64,000 bases of DNA from Sporomusaceae bacterium UBA7701. GTDB lineage: Bacteria; Bacillota; Negativicutes; Sporomusales; UBA7701. The stretch is taken from the NCBI GenBank assembly GCA_002482545.1, contig DLGF01000006.1, forward strand, positions 1-64,000, read 5' to 3'. Positions 1 through 6,882 of the stretch are shown one piece after another. Made by a program: the position numbers and the translations under genes. The notes under the pieces are model-generated. The model was not told the DNA's origin. It saw only the letters and a list, made by a program, of their open reading frames with translations, and searched no databases. Each line of letters begins with the position of its first letter. Positions within the stretch are counted from its first letter, which is position 1.

Positions 1-51
1 GTTGGCGCCTTCCGGCTCCAACCTGCTCATCTGGCTTTTCCTTACCTACAT

Positions 52-72
52 TGTTCAGTTTTCAGAGAACAC
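52..72 (-). other. boxA-like element of an rRNA leader
   Basis: Read on the minus strand this is a TTCTCTGAAAACTGAACA-type element. Firmicutes rRNA leaders carry a similar boxA/leader sequence shortly before 16S. It lies downstream of two strong minus-strand promoters. I infer that the 16S gene starts just beyond the left edge. No mature rRNA sequence is inside the window. Confidence 0.55.
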
Positions 73-104
73 TTGCCGCTGCTTTTTTTTAGCGACGGAT
101 GCTT

Positions 105-134
105 ATGTTACAACAGTCTTGCGATTGTTGTCAA
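105..134 (-). promoter_or_regulatory. rRNA-type promoter P2
   Basis: On the minus strand: TTGACA (134-129), an 18-base spacer, TAACAT (110-105). It is the second of two near-consensus sigma-A promoters that point out of the window to the left, ahead of the boxA-like leader. Tandem strong promoters are typical of rrn operons. Confidence 0.6.
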
Positions 135-207
135 CTATCAGTTTCTGGCATTTGTCGCTTGGCTCGTGTTGGATGTTTCATCCAATTTCGCAACTGGCGA
201 CTTTGTT

Positions 208-237
208 ATATTACCACAGGGCTTAACCCCATGTCAA
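208..237 (-). promoter_or_regulatory. rRNA-type promoter P1
   Basis: On the minus strand: TTGACA (237-232), an 18-base spacer, TAATAT (213-208). It sits about 100 bases upstream of P2 with the same spacing. Apart from these promoters, the leader and two hairpins, I see no gene in 1-544; the short frames there have no ribosome site or recognisable sequence. Confidence 0.65.
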
Positions 238-338
238 TAGCCACTTTCTGGTTTTTTCTCTGCCGCTTTATTCCATGTGCGACGCAGTAAATATGATACC
301 ACAGCGACCGGTTGATGTCAAGGCAGCTTGAAAGGTGA

Positions 339-373
339 AATGAGGGAGCGCGTGATCCACGCGCTCCCTCATT
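339..373 (-). terminator. Perfect 16-bp hairpin, likely terminator
   Basis: Arms 339-354 and 358-373 pair perfectly around a 3-base loop, with a GC-rich core. It lies between the end of the ornithine-cyclodeaminase-family gene and the rRNA promoters, where read-through would need to be stopped. The T-tract is poor on both strands, so efficiency is uncertain. Confidence 0.5.
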
Positions 374-498
374 CCGGTTTCGATACCGCTAATCTTCTGA
401 TAGCGTAGTAACGGTGCCGCAATTACGAATATACAAGGAAAGGCACGGTGTGCCTACCTTCTTGCTTCTCGGTAGAAGCCAATTTCGAAAACATTGTT

Positions 499-524
499 AG
501 CCGGACACATCCACATGTCCGGCT
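499..524 (-). terminator. Hairpin after the cyclodeaminase-family gene
   Basis: AGCCGGACA (499-507) pairs with TGTCCGGCT (516-524), just after the stop codon at 545. There is no long T-run. It may stabilise the 3' end or act together with the hairpin at 339-373. Confidence 0.4.
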
Positions 525-544
525 TGCAACTTCGTATGCAAGGT

Positions 545-1537
545 CTAATTGAAGGAAACGGCAGTGCCGACTTTGGCTTCCAAGGCTTTATCCAAAATGC
601 GTTTGGCGGTCATAATGTCGAACACGGCAAGGCCGACGGTTTTAAAAACCGTAATTTCCGCAGCATTTTGCCGCCCGGCGACCTGCCCCTGAAGGAGTTG
701 GCCGATTTCTCCCGCTATGCGGCCTTCATTGATAATGCCCTTACGCAATGGAATGATGATATCTCCGGTTTCCTCCACCGCTGCTTCCTTAGCATCGACA
801 AAGAACTTATCGGCATGAACCAGAATATACTCGTCCAGTTCCTGCATTTGGGGTGTATAGGAGCCAACGGCATTGATGTGGGCGCCTGGCTTTACAAGCC
901 GGCCATCAAATGTCGGAGATTTCGCTGTAGTGACAGTCGTGATGATATCAGCCCCCGCAATGGCTTCAGCCGCGGTGCCGGCCAGACTGATCGCCGCCCC
1001 GTAACAGGCGAGTTCGATTTGCATTCTATCAACAAACTGTTTCCCGTGCTCGGCGTTTAAGCTAAACACTTTTACTGTTGTCAAATTTCTTACTGTAAGC
1101 ATAGCTTCCAATTGGGCTGCCGCCTGCCCGCCCGTTCCAATGAGGGCTCCGGCGGAAGCATCCTTCCGGGCCAGCAGGTCGGTTGCCGCCCCGGCTACCG
1201 CGCCGGTCCGGAGTTGGGTGAGATAGGTTCCGTCTAAGATTGCCGCCACTTCACCGGTTTCCCCGCTCACCACCAGCATGGTGGCCGGGGTTGTCGGCCG
1301 GCCTTTCGCCGCGTTCCCGGGAAAAACCGATACAACCTTAAGGCCGGAGCAATTAATTTCTTCAATATAGCCCGGCATAAACAGGGTTTGGCCGTGATGC
1401 TTCGCAACATCCAGATTGATCCGGAGCGGAATATTTGCTTTTCCGGCCGAGTAAACAACAAATGCTTCTTTGGCGGCTTGCACGGCATCTTTCATGGAAA
1501 ATACCGATTGCATTTCTTTTTTCGATAGCAAAAGCAC
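545..1537 (-). CDS. Ornithine cyclodeaminase / mu-crystallin family protein
   Basis: A 330-residue NAD(P)-dependent enzyme of the ornithine cyclodeaminase/mu-crystallin family. Visible features are the substrate-side segment with LKVVSVFPGN, the LRTGAVAGAATDLLAR motif, and a Rossmann GTGGQA loop. True ornithine cyclodeaminases usually have an NAVGGDCPGK-like segment carrying the catalytic Asp; here it reads NAVGSYTPQMQELD. The enzyme may therefore be an imine reductase (for example of pyrroline-2-carboxylate) rather than a deaminase. Either activity would feed L-proline to the adjacent reductase operon. GTG start with GGAGGA upstream. It follows the chemoreceptor gene by 63 bases, probably co-transcribed. 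Confidence 0.8.
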   Translation of the reverse strand: MLLLSKKEMQSVFSMKDAVQAAKEAFVVYSAGKANIPLRINLDVAKHHGQTLFMPGYIEEINCSGLKVVSVFPGNAAKGRPTTPATMLVVSGETGEVAAILDGTYLTQLRTGAVAGAATDLLARKDASAGALIGTGGQAAAQLEAMLTVRNLTTVKVFSLNAEHGKQFVDRMQIELACYGAAISLAGTAAEAIAGADIITTVTTAKSPTFDGRLVKPGAHINAVGSYTPQMQELDEYILVHADKFFVDAKEAAVEETGDIIIPLRKGIINEGRIAGEIGQLLQGQVAGRQNAAEITVFKTVGLAVFDIMTAKRILDKALEAKVGTAVSFN

Positions 1538-1600
1538 GTCGATCTTCCTCCGTTCACGAAAACCTGGTTTCTTGTCCGTTACCCCTTATGAATGGCTTGG

Positions 1601-2437
1601 TTACTCCGTCTCTTTCTGAGCCAGGTCTTCGAGCTGATGGGCCATGCCGCTTATTTGCTGAATAGCGCCGGCCACGTTGGTAATGGCTTGGGCGATCTGG
1701 GCAATAACACTATCCACCTGGTTCATTTGGCTATGGATTTCAATACTTCCGGTCTGAACCCCTTTGATGATATCCTCAATTTTTTTGACGGAATCGGCGC
1801 TGTTGGCGGCCAGGTTGCGGATTTCCTCGGCTACTACGCCGAAACCGCGCCCTTGCTCGCCGACTCTGGCGGCCTCGATAGCGGCATTCAGACCCAAAAG
1901 GTTGGTCTGCGACGCCACGCTCTTGATCAACCCCAGAACCTGGTCGGTTTCTTGAATTTTCTTCTGGGAGTCCAGCGTCTTCTGGGCAAGCAGCCGGCTT
2001 ACAGCGGCGGTTTCTTCGGTTTGGGCGGATATTTCCTCGGTGGTGCTGGCGACGACGCTGATGCTGTCCGCCAGCTTATCCGCCATTTCTTTCAGCATAT
2101 CCTGCCGTTCCGTGGTGGAGTCCACACACAGGGCGCCGACGACTTCGCCCATGGCGTCGAAAAGCGGCATGGCTACGGCGATGAAGGCCTCCCCATAGAC
2201 GGCTTTGTCCCCGCGAATTACAACGCGGTGCTTTTCCTGCATGGCCTGAACCATTGCCGTGCCGGATTTCAACGGATCGCCGGGCTTGATGTGGAGATCC
2301 TGCTTCTTGCTGGGGAGATAGGCCAAAAAGCATTTCTGATCCGCCAGCATAATACTTACATCATCGGTAAATAGTCCTTGGATGGTCGGCAAAGAATCCC
2401 GGTATCCATTCAAAATTGCGGATGCATCTTGGGTCAT
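1601..2437 (-). CDS. Soluble methyl-accepting chemotaxis-type receptor
   Basis: A 278-residue protein without a membrane segment or signal peptide. Residues 1 to about 110 form a small sensor region with a ...FIAVAMPLFDAMGEVVGALCVD segment that looks like a single Cache/GAF-type fold. The remainder is a compact MCP signalling coiled coil with the hairpin tip GEQGRGFGVVAEEIRNLA that contacts CheA/CheW. It lies directly after the proline reductase operon and its terminator, so sensing proline, 5-aminovalerate or redox state is a reasonable inference. The ligand is not known. Confidence 0.85.
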   Translation of the reverse strand: MTQDASAILNGYRDSLPTIQGLFTDDVSIMLADQKCFLAYLPSKKQDLHIKPGDPLKSGTAMVQAMQEKHRVVIRGDKAVYGEAFIAVAMPLFDAMGEVVGALCVDSTTERQDMLKEMADKLADSISVVASTTEEISAQTEETAAVSRLLAQKTLDSQKKIQETDQVLGLIKSVASQTNLLGLNAAIEAARVGEQGRGFGVVAEEIRNLAANSADSVKKIEDIIKGVQTGSIEIHSQMNQVDSVIAQIAQAITNVAGAIQQISGMAHQLEDLAQKETE

Positions 2438-2511
2438 TCGTTTAATCCCCCTTTGACAATACAGTTATATGTATATCCGATCATATAATATAAACAATGA
2501 TACAACTATGA

Positions 2512-2543
2512 AAATGGGCGACGTTAAATAACGCCGCCCATTT
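2512..2543 (-). terminator. Terminator of the prd operon
   Basis: AAATGGGCG (2512-2520) pairs with CGCCCATTT (2535-2543), and an inner CGTT/AACG pairing closes the loop. On the minus strand it is followed by TTTTC. It lies just after the permease gene and separates the prd operon from the chemoreceptor gene. Confidence 0.65.
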
Positions 2544-2553
2544 CAGCACCATC

Positions 2554-3444
2554 TTAAGCCTTTTCTACGACAGGTTTTGTATCAGGACTCTTCAGGCCGG
2601 CACGGAGCAGAGTGATGCCGGTGTAGATGCAAACAACTACGACAACCCATTTGAGAATATCCAGCGGCAGTTCTTTTACGATGTAGGCGGCGATGAATAC
2701 GCCGATTGAACCGCCGATGGTGACGGCGATAGAGGCTTTGATATCATAGGCGAATTCTTTGACGAACTTCATGCTGGCTGCAGGCATCAGGAAGGCGCAG
2801 GAGGCCATCATGATCGGGAAAGCGACTTTCGGACTCATGCCGAGGGCATACACCATAGCCATGCAAGGAGCATAAAGACCGACGCCGATCGTCATCAGGG
2901 CGCCGAAAATAAGGTTGCCGACGACGCCAATCGCGAGAGCGGCGCCGTTAAGGGCAATCGCCTCGCCGCCAATCGGCATCCACTTCAGCAGACCGGCCAC
3001 AAAGGTGAAGGCTACGATAATCAAGGCAACGCCCATGCCGATCCGAATCTTTTTCTCCGGCAGATGGGAGACAACGCCCGCGCCGAATACCGCGCCGACT
3101 ATCGCGGCAGCGACCAAAGCAATCAGGGTGAAGGGATCGACTTGAATAACCGTCATAAAAATCAGAGCTTCGAATACGACGGGAATGGTCATGCTGACGT
3201 TCAGCGTGCCGGGAATCAGCCGGTCGGGAACCAGTTTGAAGGCCCGGAAAAGAGCGGTTGTAGGCGCAAAGCTGCCGATGCCGAGCGTATCGAAGAAGTT
3301 GGTGATGAAGCCGACTACCGACAAGGTTCCCCAACTGGCATCAGACATTTTGTCCTTGTTCTTGTTGGCATGGGAAAAGAACACTGCGGCAAACCAGAGG
3401 GTAAGCAGACTCAGCGCGCCTTGTACAGCCGTGATAATGGACAT
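2554..3444 (-). CDS. TauE/SafE-family membrane permease
   Basis: A 296-residue polytopic membrane protein with about eight hydrophobic segments. It has the duplicated TauE/SafE layout (GVVGFITNFFDTLGIGSFAP near the N-terminus, GVVGNLIFGALMTIGVGLYAP in the second half). The family exports or imports small anions such as sulfite and sulfoacetate. Strong AGGAGGAGAG ribosome site. It is the last gene of the prd operon, 46 bases after prdF and before a terminator. Transport of proline, 5-aminovalerate or another operon-related solute is inferred from context only. Confidence 0.85.
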   Translation of the reverse strand: MSIITAVQGALSLLTLWFAAVFFSHANKNKDKMSDASWGTLSVVGFITNFFDTLGIGSFAPTTALFRAFKLVPDRLIPGTLNVSMTIPVVFEALIFMTVIQVDPFTLIALVAAAIVGAVFGAGVVSHLPEKKIRIGMGVALIIVAFTFVAGLLKWMPIGGEAIALNGAALAIGVVGNLIFGALMTIGVGLYAPCMAMVYALGMSPKVAFPIMMASCAFLMPAASMKFVKEFAYDIKASIAVTIGGSIGVFIAAYIVKELPLDILKWVVVVVCIYTGITLLRAGLKSPDTKPVVEKA

Positions 3445-3490
3445 TGTCTCTCCTCCTGTTATGTTGTTTTTTTCACAATGTGGTTAAAAA

Positions 3491-4498
3491 TTAACCGAGG
3501 GTAAATCCATGCTTTACGGGGTCGTTGGGGTCGATGACAAACTGATTGAAGCCGGTGATATACGCGCTGCCCGTGATCTCAGGCACTACAGCCGCGAATT
3601 CGCCAACTTTGGCTGTGTCAACAAGTTTGCCCCTGAACAAGGTCCCAATGATACTCTCATAGACAAATTCTTGATTAAGCGCCAATTTCCTCTTTGCATA
3701 AAGAGTCGCCATTTTAGCGCTTGTCCCGGTTCCGCACGGCGACCGGTCAGCCTGGCCGTCGCCGAAGATAACCACGTTTTTGTAGTGGGCTTCGGGATGA
3801 GTCGGCTGGTCATAGATCTCGACAAGGTCGATGGTCGTGATGTGCTTCAATTCGGGATGCTCGATGTGAATCTGTTCGTTCGCGGCGTCACGAATCGCCA
3901 TACCGGCTTTAACTAATTGATCGACATTTGCCGGGCAAACCTTAAGTCCTAATTCTTTGACATCAACAAGAGCGAAGAAGCTGCCGCCGAAAGAAATGTC
4001 CATTTTGATTTTGCCAAGCCCGGGAACATCGACGGTGACATCTTCTTTGTACAGGAAGGCCGGGACATTGCGAATCGTAACTGACTTGACCACTCCTTTC
4101 TCCACTGCTGCTCTAGCTTTGATGAGGCCGGCCGGAGCATCAAAGGTAACATTGGTTTCAGGTTCAACCGCCGGCACGATTCCGGTCTCGATTGCAACCG
4201 TCACGGCGCCGATCGAACCATGTCCGCACATGTTGAGGTATCCGCCGCCATCCATGAACACGATGCCGAAATCCGCATCGTCATTGACGGGGCTGGTCAG
4301 AATGGAACCGAACATATCCCGGTGTCCGCGCGGTTCGTGCATGATGGCGGTGCGAACATGATCCATCTTTTCTTCCAGATAAGCCCGTTTATCCGCCATG
4401 GTTTTTCCGGGAACATGCGGCACCCCTCCGACAATAATGCGGGTGGGTTCACCCATTGTGTGGGAATCAATGGCCATAAGAGTACGTGTGAATCTCAT
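3491..4498 (-). CDS. prdF: Proline racemase PrdF
   Basis: A 335-residue cofactor-independent racemase that converts L-proline to D-proline, the substrate of the reductase encoded upstream. Both catalytic cysteines of the two-base mechanism are visible: Cys91 in NMCGHGSIGAVT and Cys255 in DRSPCGTGTSAK. The dehydratase members of this superfamily have lost one of them, so racemase or epimerase activity is favoured here. The ribosome site GGAGG lies inside the last codons of prdE, and the start is 2 bases past the prdE stop, which indicates translational coupling. Hydroxyproline 2-epimerase is the main alternative, but the operon argues for proline. Confidence 0.93.
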   Translation of the reverse strand: MRFTRTLMAIDSHTMGEPTRIIVGGVPHVPGKTMADKRAYLEEKMDHVRTAIMHEPRGHRDMFGSILTSPVNDDADFGIVFMDGGGYLNMCGHGSIGAVTVAIETGIVPAVEPETNVTFDAPAGLIKARAAVEKGVVKSVTIRNVPAFLYKEDVTVDVPGLGKIKMDISFGGSFFALVDVKELGLKVCPANVDQLVKAGMAIRDAANEQIHIEHPELKHITTIDLVEIYDQPTHPEAHYKNVVIFGDGQADRSPCGTGTSAKMATLYAKRKLALNQEFVYESIIGTLFRGKLVDTAKVGEFAAVVPEITGSAYITGFNQFVIDPNDPVKHGFTLG

Positions 4499-4500
4499 AG

Positions 4501-4968
4501 TTACCGCCTCCGTTTCGTTGAAATTCTTGTTTTCAATACCTTGAGAGCCTTTACGACATCGACCGCGTTTGCCGCGTTTTGTTCCACCACTTCCGTCTCC
4601 ATGGCCTGTCCGGCTTTATCCAGGTCAAAGACGTCATCCATGTATTCGTTTTCCACCACGAGTCCATTGGCCGTAAAGGTAAGACCAACCGCCGGAATTC
4701 CCCGCTTGCCCAGTTCTTCCATATGGGCAGCGAAATCGACGTGCTGATTGCCGAAACCTTCGGCATAAATCAGTACCCCGTCGACGCCGAGCGCTTCCGC
4801 CAGGACGCCAATCCGTCTGGCAACGTAATGCTTCTCGCTGTTATCCTGGGGGCTGCCCACTACGGCAACCCCCACGAAATCCAGACTGTCATCCTTGCGG
4901 GTTATTTCTACCATCGGGTCCCGAAAATGGTGAAGGGTGGTTTCCTTGGTCGACGGTCCGACACCCAT
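4501..4968 (-). CDS. prdE: Proline reductase cluster protein PrdE
   Basis: A 155-residue protein that aligns over its length with the C-terminal (alpha) part of PrdA. Compare MGVGPSTKETTLHHFRDP here with IGPASKENTRHYFREP in PrdA, then VVGSPQ, ALGVDG, EGFGNQHVDFA and GKRG in the same order. PrdA has Cys432 at its cleavage point; PrdE instead begins with an initiator Met at that position, so no pyruvoyl group can form here. It starts 11 bases after prdD with GGAG upstream. Probably a structural or accessory partner of PrdD or of the reductase; its biochemical role is unknown. Confidence 0.9.
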   Translation of the reverse strand: MGVGPSTKETTLHHFRDPMVEITRKDDSLDFVGVAVVGSPQDNSEKHYVARRIGVLAEALGVDGVLIYAEGFGNQHVDFAAHMEELGKRGIPAVGLTFTANGLVVENEYMDDVFDLDKAGQAMETEVVEQNAANAVDVVKALKVLKTRISTKRRR

Positions 4969-4979
4969 GTTATCAACTC

Positions 4980-5855
4980 CTACGTTACGGAATGAATGGC
5001 TCCGTCTTTAATCTCGTTGGGTGACAGGATAACCGGCACGTTCCCCAAATCGATGATCGACCTCGCTCCGCGCACCCCGCCCGGCTCGGCAGGCAGCAGA
5101 AGCTTTTCGTGCATGGCTCCCTGTCCGCCCACTTCTTTGATTACCAATATCCGCGGCTTGCCAGGGCGCTTCACGTCCTCAAAAACATCGGTGCTGGTCG
5201 CCAGTTGTTCGGGCAAGCCAGCCAACGCTTCGCGGATGTGGTCGAGAATGAAATCACAGGCCTGATGGGCGGCCAGCGGACCTCTCCGCTCCATCCCGGT
5301 GCCTGCCTCGATGACTACGTCGATTCGAAGGATAATGTCTTTGGCGTCCGGGGTTCCGGGCATACCGAACTTGATCTTTTCATCCAGGATGCCGTGGGAG
5401 GAACCGAACTCCGCGATCTGCTTCCCCTTCTCGTCGGTGCCGGTCAGAATAACCACGATACCATTCAGATAATTGGTGATTCCTTCGCCAAGCCCCCCGT
5501 TGACCTTAGTGAGGATCGGCATGATGTCCATGATGGTATTGGTGGGAACATGACGTTGGTGCGGCTCAATAATGTCCATGGCGATTTTTTTGACCAGCGG
5601 GTTGACCTCAAGCGCCGCTTCCGCCAGTTGGGGATCAACCACCAGCGTATCGGCCGCAAATTCGGTTTTAGCGCCAAAAATCGCTTTTTTGGCCTGAAAG
5701 TTTCGAATTTTCAGTACCCTGAAGACAGATGATGTCTTGTCGGGAGACAACATCTTGACAGGCGGTGCGGCCTGCGGCTTCTTCATGGCTTCGATCAGCT
5801 TTTCCGGCACTTCAAGGGAAACACCCTTGGCTTGCGACACCGTCAGTTTAAACAA
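4980..5855 (-). CDS. prdD: Proline reductase cluster protein PrdD
   Basis: About 291 residues, homologous to PrdA residues 128-431 (the beta part without its N-terminal 127 residues). It ends ...LSPNEIKDGAIHSVT-stop, exactly where PrdA has ...LSPNEVRDGGIHALT-Cys. I chose the TTG start at 5855: GGGGTGA lies just upstream, and the resulting N-terminus FKLTVSQAKGVSLE aligns with PrdA MVKIRIEEAKGINLE. A GTG start at 5891 is possible but would place the start inside a strong hairpin. Function beyond association with proline reductase is not established. Confidence 0.88.
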   Translation of the reverse strand: MFKLTVSQAKGVSLEVPEKLIEAMKKPQAAPPVKMLSPDKTSSVFRVLKIRNFQAKKAIFGAKTEFAADTLVVDPQLAEAALEVNPLVKKIAMDIIEPHQRHVPTNTIMDIMPILTKVNGGLGEGITNYLNGIVVILTGTDEKGKQIAEFGSSHGILDEKIKFGMPGTPDAKDIILRIDVVIEAGTGMERRGPLAAHQACDFILDHIREALAGLPEQLATSTDVFEDVKRPGKPRILVIKEVGGQGAMHEKLLLPAEPGGVRGARSIIDLGNVPVILSPNEIKDGAIHSVT

Positions 5856-5873
5856 ACGCTCACCCCACTGCAG

Positions 5874-5907
5874 AATACCCCGCCGCCGCACGCGGCGGCG
5901 GGGTATT
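5874..5907 (-). other. 16-bp perfect intercistronic hairpin, prdB/prdD
   Basis: Arms 5874-5889 and 5892-5907 pair without mismatch and are almost all G-C. The hairpin sits after the prdB stop (5930) and before the prdD start (5855) and has no T-tract. It is better explained as an mRNA-stabilising or processing element, or a partial attenuator, than as a true terminator. It would allow prdA-prdB to be expressed above prdD-prdE-prdF. Confidence 0.6.
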
Positions 5908-5929
5908 CCTCACCAGTTTGTGTCCAGAA

Positions 5930-6655
5930 TTAAACTTTCGCTTTGTATTCGTAAGGCAGCGGTACGATCTTGCCAAAGGAATCGATGGTCTCCAGCGCTT
6001 TGAGCGTATCTTTCAACACGCCGGTTTGCATGGCGACGTTATGCGGTTCGCCGACGTTGGCGCCCATCGGCACCAACGGTGCGGACACCCGGGGCGAACC
6101 TTGTTGCTTGGCTACCGGAGGCAACGCAGCGATAATGATCGTCGGAATTCCTGCGGCCTCAATTGCTCTCTGCACAATCACGGCAGAGCGGTGGCAAGTG
6201 CCTCAGCCAGCGGTAAGGAGAGCGATGTCTACCTTATCTTCCTTAAGAACTTTTGCAATATCGGGGCCGGTTTCGTCTTCGAACTTTTTGACGTTGCCGC
6301 CGCCGCCCATGAAGCCGATCAGGCGGGGAGACACCTCGCCGATGACTCCTTCCGCGGCGAGTTCGCGAAGCCGGTCGATCGGCATCATGGCGTTGATGTC
6401 CTTGTTTACGTCGCCGTTATCATAACCCCCGTGGGTAACCATGAGTTCGTCGGCGTGGGTGTCGCTCGGAATCTCGCGGAACGAGAAGTCGCCGGCAAGA
6501 GCAAACGGTTTCTGGGATTTGAGATGTACGCCACCGGCGGTCAGGAAGGCTACCCGGCACTCCTTGACCGGTTTGGACATTGCAGTCCAAACGGCGGGCG
6601 GCGTAATCGGAACGAAGATCTCGGACTGCAAGCCTTTAACTACCGAAAGCTTCAT
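5930..6655 (-). CDS. prdB: D-proline reductase selenoprotein PrdB
   Basis: A 241-residue catalytic subunit containing selenocysteine. An in-frame TGA at 6205-6203 falls at residue 151 within LLTAG-U-GTCHRSAVIV, giving the UxxC motif (Sec151, Cys154). The reading frame continues on both sides with family-like sequence, so this is recoding and not a nonsense mutation. PrdB attacks the C-N bond of D-proline held by the PrdA pyruvoyl group, yielding 5-aminovalerate. The ribosome site is AAAGGAGGTAG. A hairpin of the right kind for a bacterial SECIS follows the UGA. Automated callers will split the gene into 150-residue and 83-residue pieces. Confidence 0.95.
6165..6205 (-). promoter_or_regulatory. 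Candidate SECIS element of prdB
   Basis: The UGA is at 6205-6203. Downstream, GCTCTGC (6189-6183) pairs with GCAGA-G-(A)-GC (6173-6165, one bulged A) around a 9-base loop CGTGATTGT. Bacterial SECIS hairpins lie within roughly 40 bases after the UGA and are bound by SelB, as here. The fold was judged by eye. Confidence 0.65.
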
Positions 6656-6678
6656 AATTACTACCTCCTTTGTGCTGA

Positions 6679-6882
6679 TTATTCTTTGGGTTTATTTACG
6701 ACTTGGATATAGCTGATATAGAGCTCCACGTCGTCGTCTACGGCCAGCGGTTTGTCGGTAAACACCATCCGCAGCGGGACGCTCAGCACGCCAAGCCGTC
6801 CGGAAAAGGTTATCTTAACGCCAACGTCGGTAACTTCGACAATCTTGCCCTTCATGAGGCGAGGCGTAAGATCGATTTCCAT
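6679..6882 (-). CDS. Small prd-cluster protein (CBO2463/CBO2479-like)
   Basis: A 67-residue protein located between prdA and prdB. Its ATG overlaps the prdA stop codon (TAATG), so it is translationally coupled. The sequence is a short beta-rich domain (KGKIVEVTDVGVKITFSGRLGVLSVPLRMVF) reminiscent of an SH3/OB-like barrel. From memory, proline reductase operons in clostridia often carry a small gene of this kind; I am moderately sure of the family name. A maturation or assembly role for PrdA/PrdB is inferred from position only. Confidence 0.75.
   Translation of the reverse strand: MEIDLTPRLMKGKIVEVTDVGVKITFSGRLGVLSVPLRMVFTDKPLAVDDDVELYISYIQVVNKPKE

Noticed and set aside
2..290. Short open frames at the left edge
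   Set aside because: The region is better explained by tandem rRNA promoters and a boxA-like leader on the minus strand.
5856..5891. GTG start of PrdD at 5891
   Set aside because: The start would be inside the 16-bp hairpin. The TTG at 5855 has a ribosome site and gives an N-terminus that aligns with PrdA.
5930..6655. Two separate genes or a nonsense-mutated pseudogene at prdB
   Set aside because: The TGA lies exactly in the conserved UGTC active-site motif, the frame is intact, and a SECIS-like hairpin follows.
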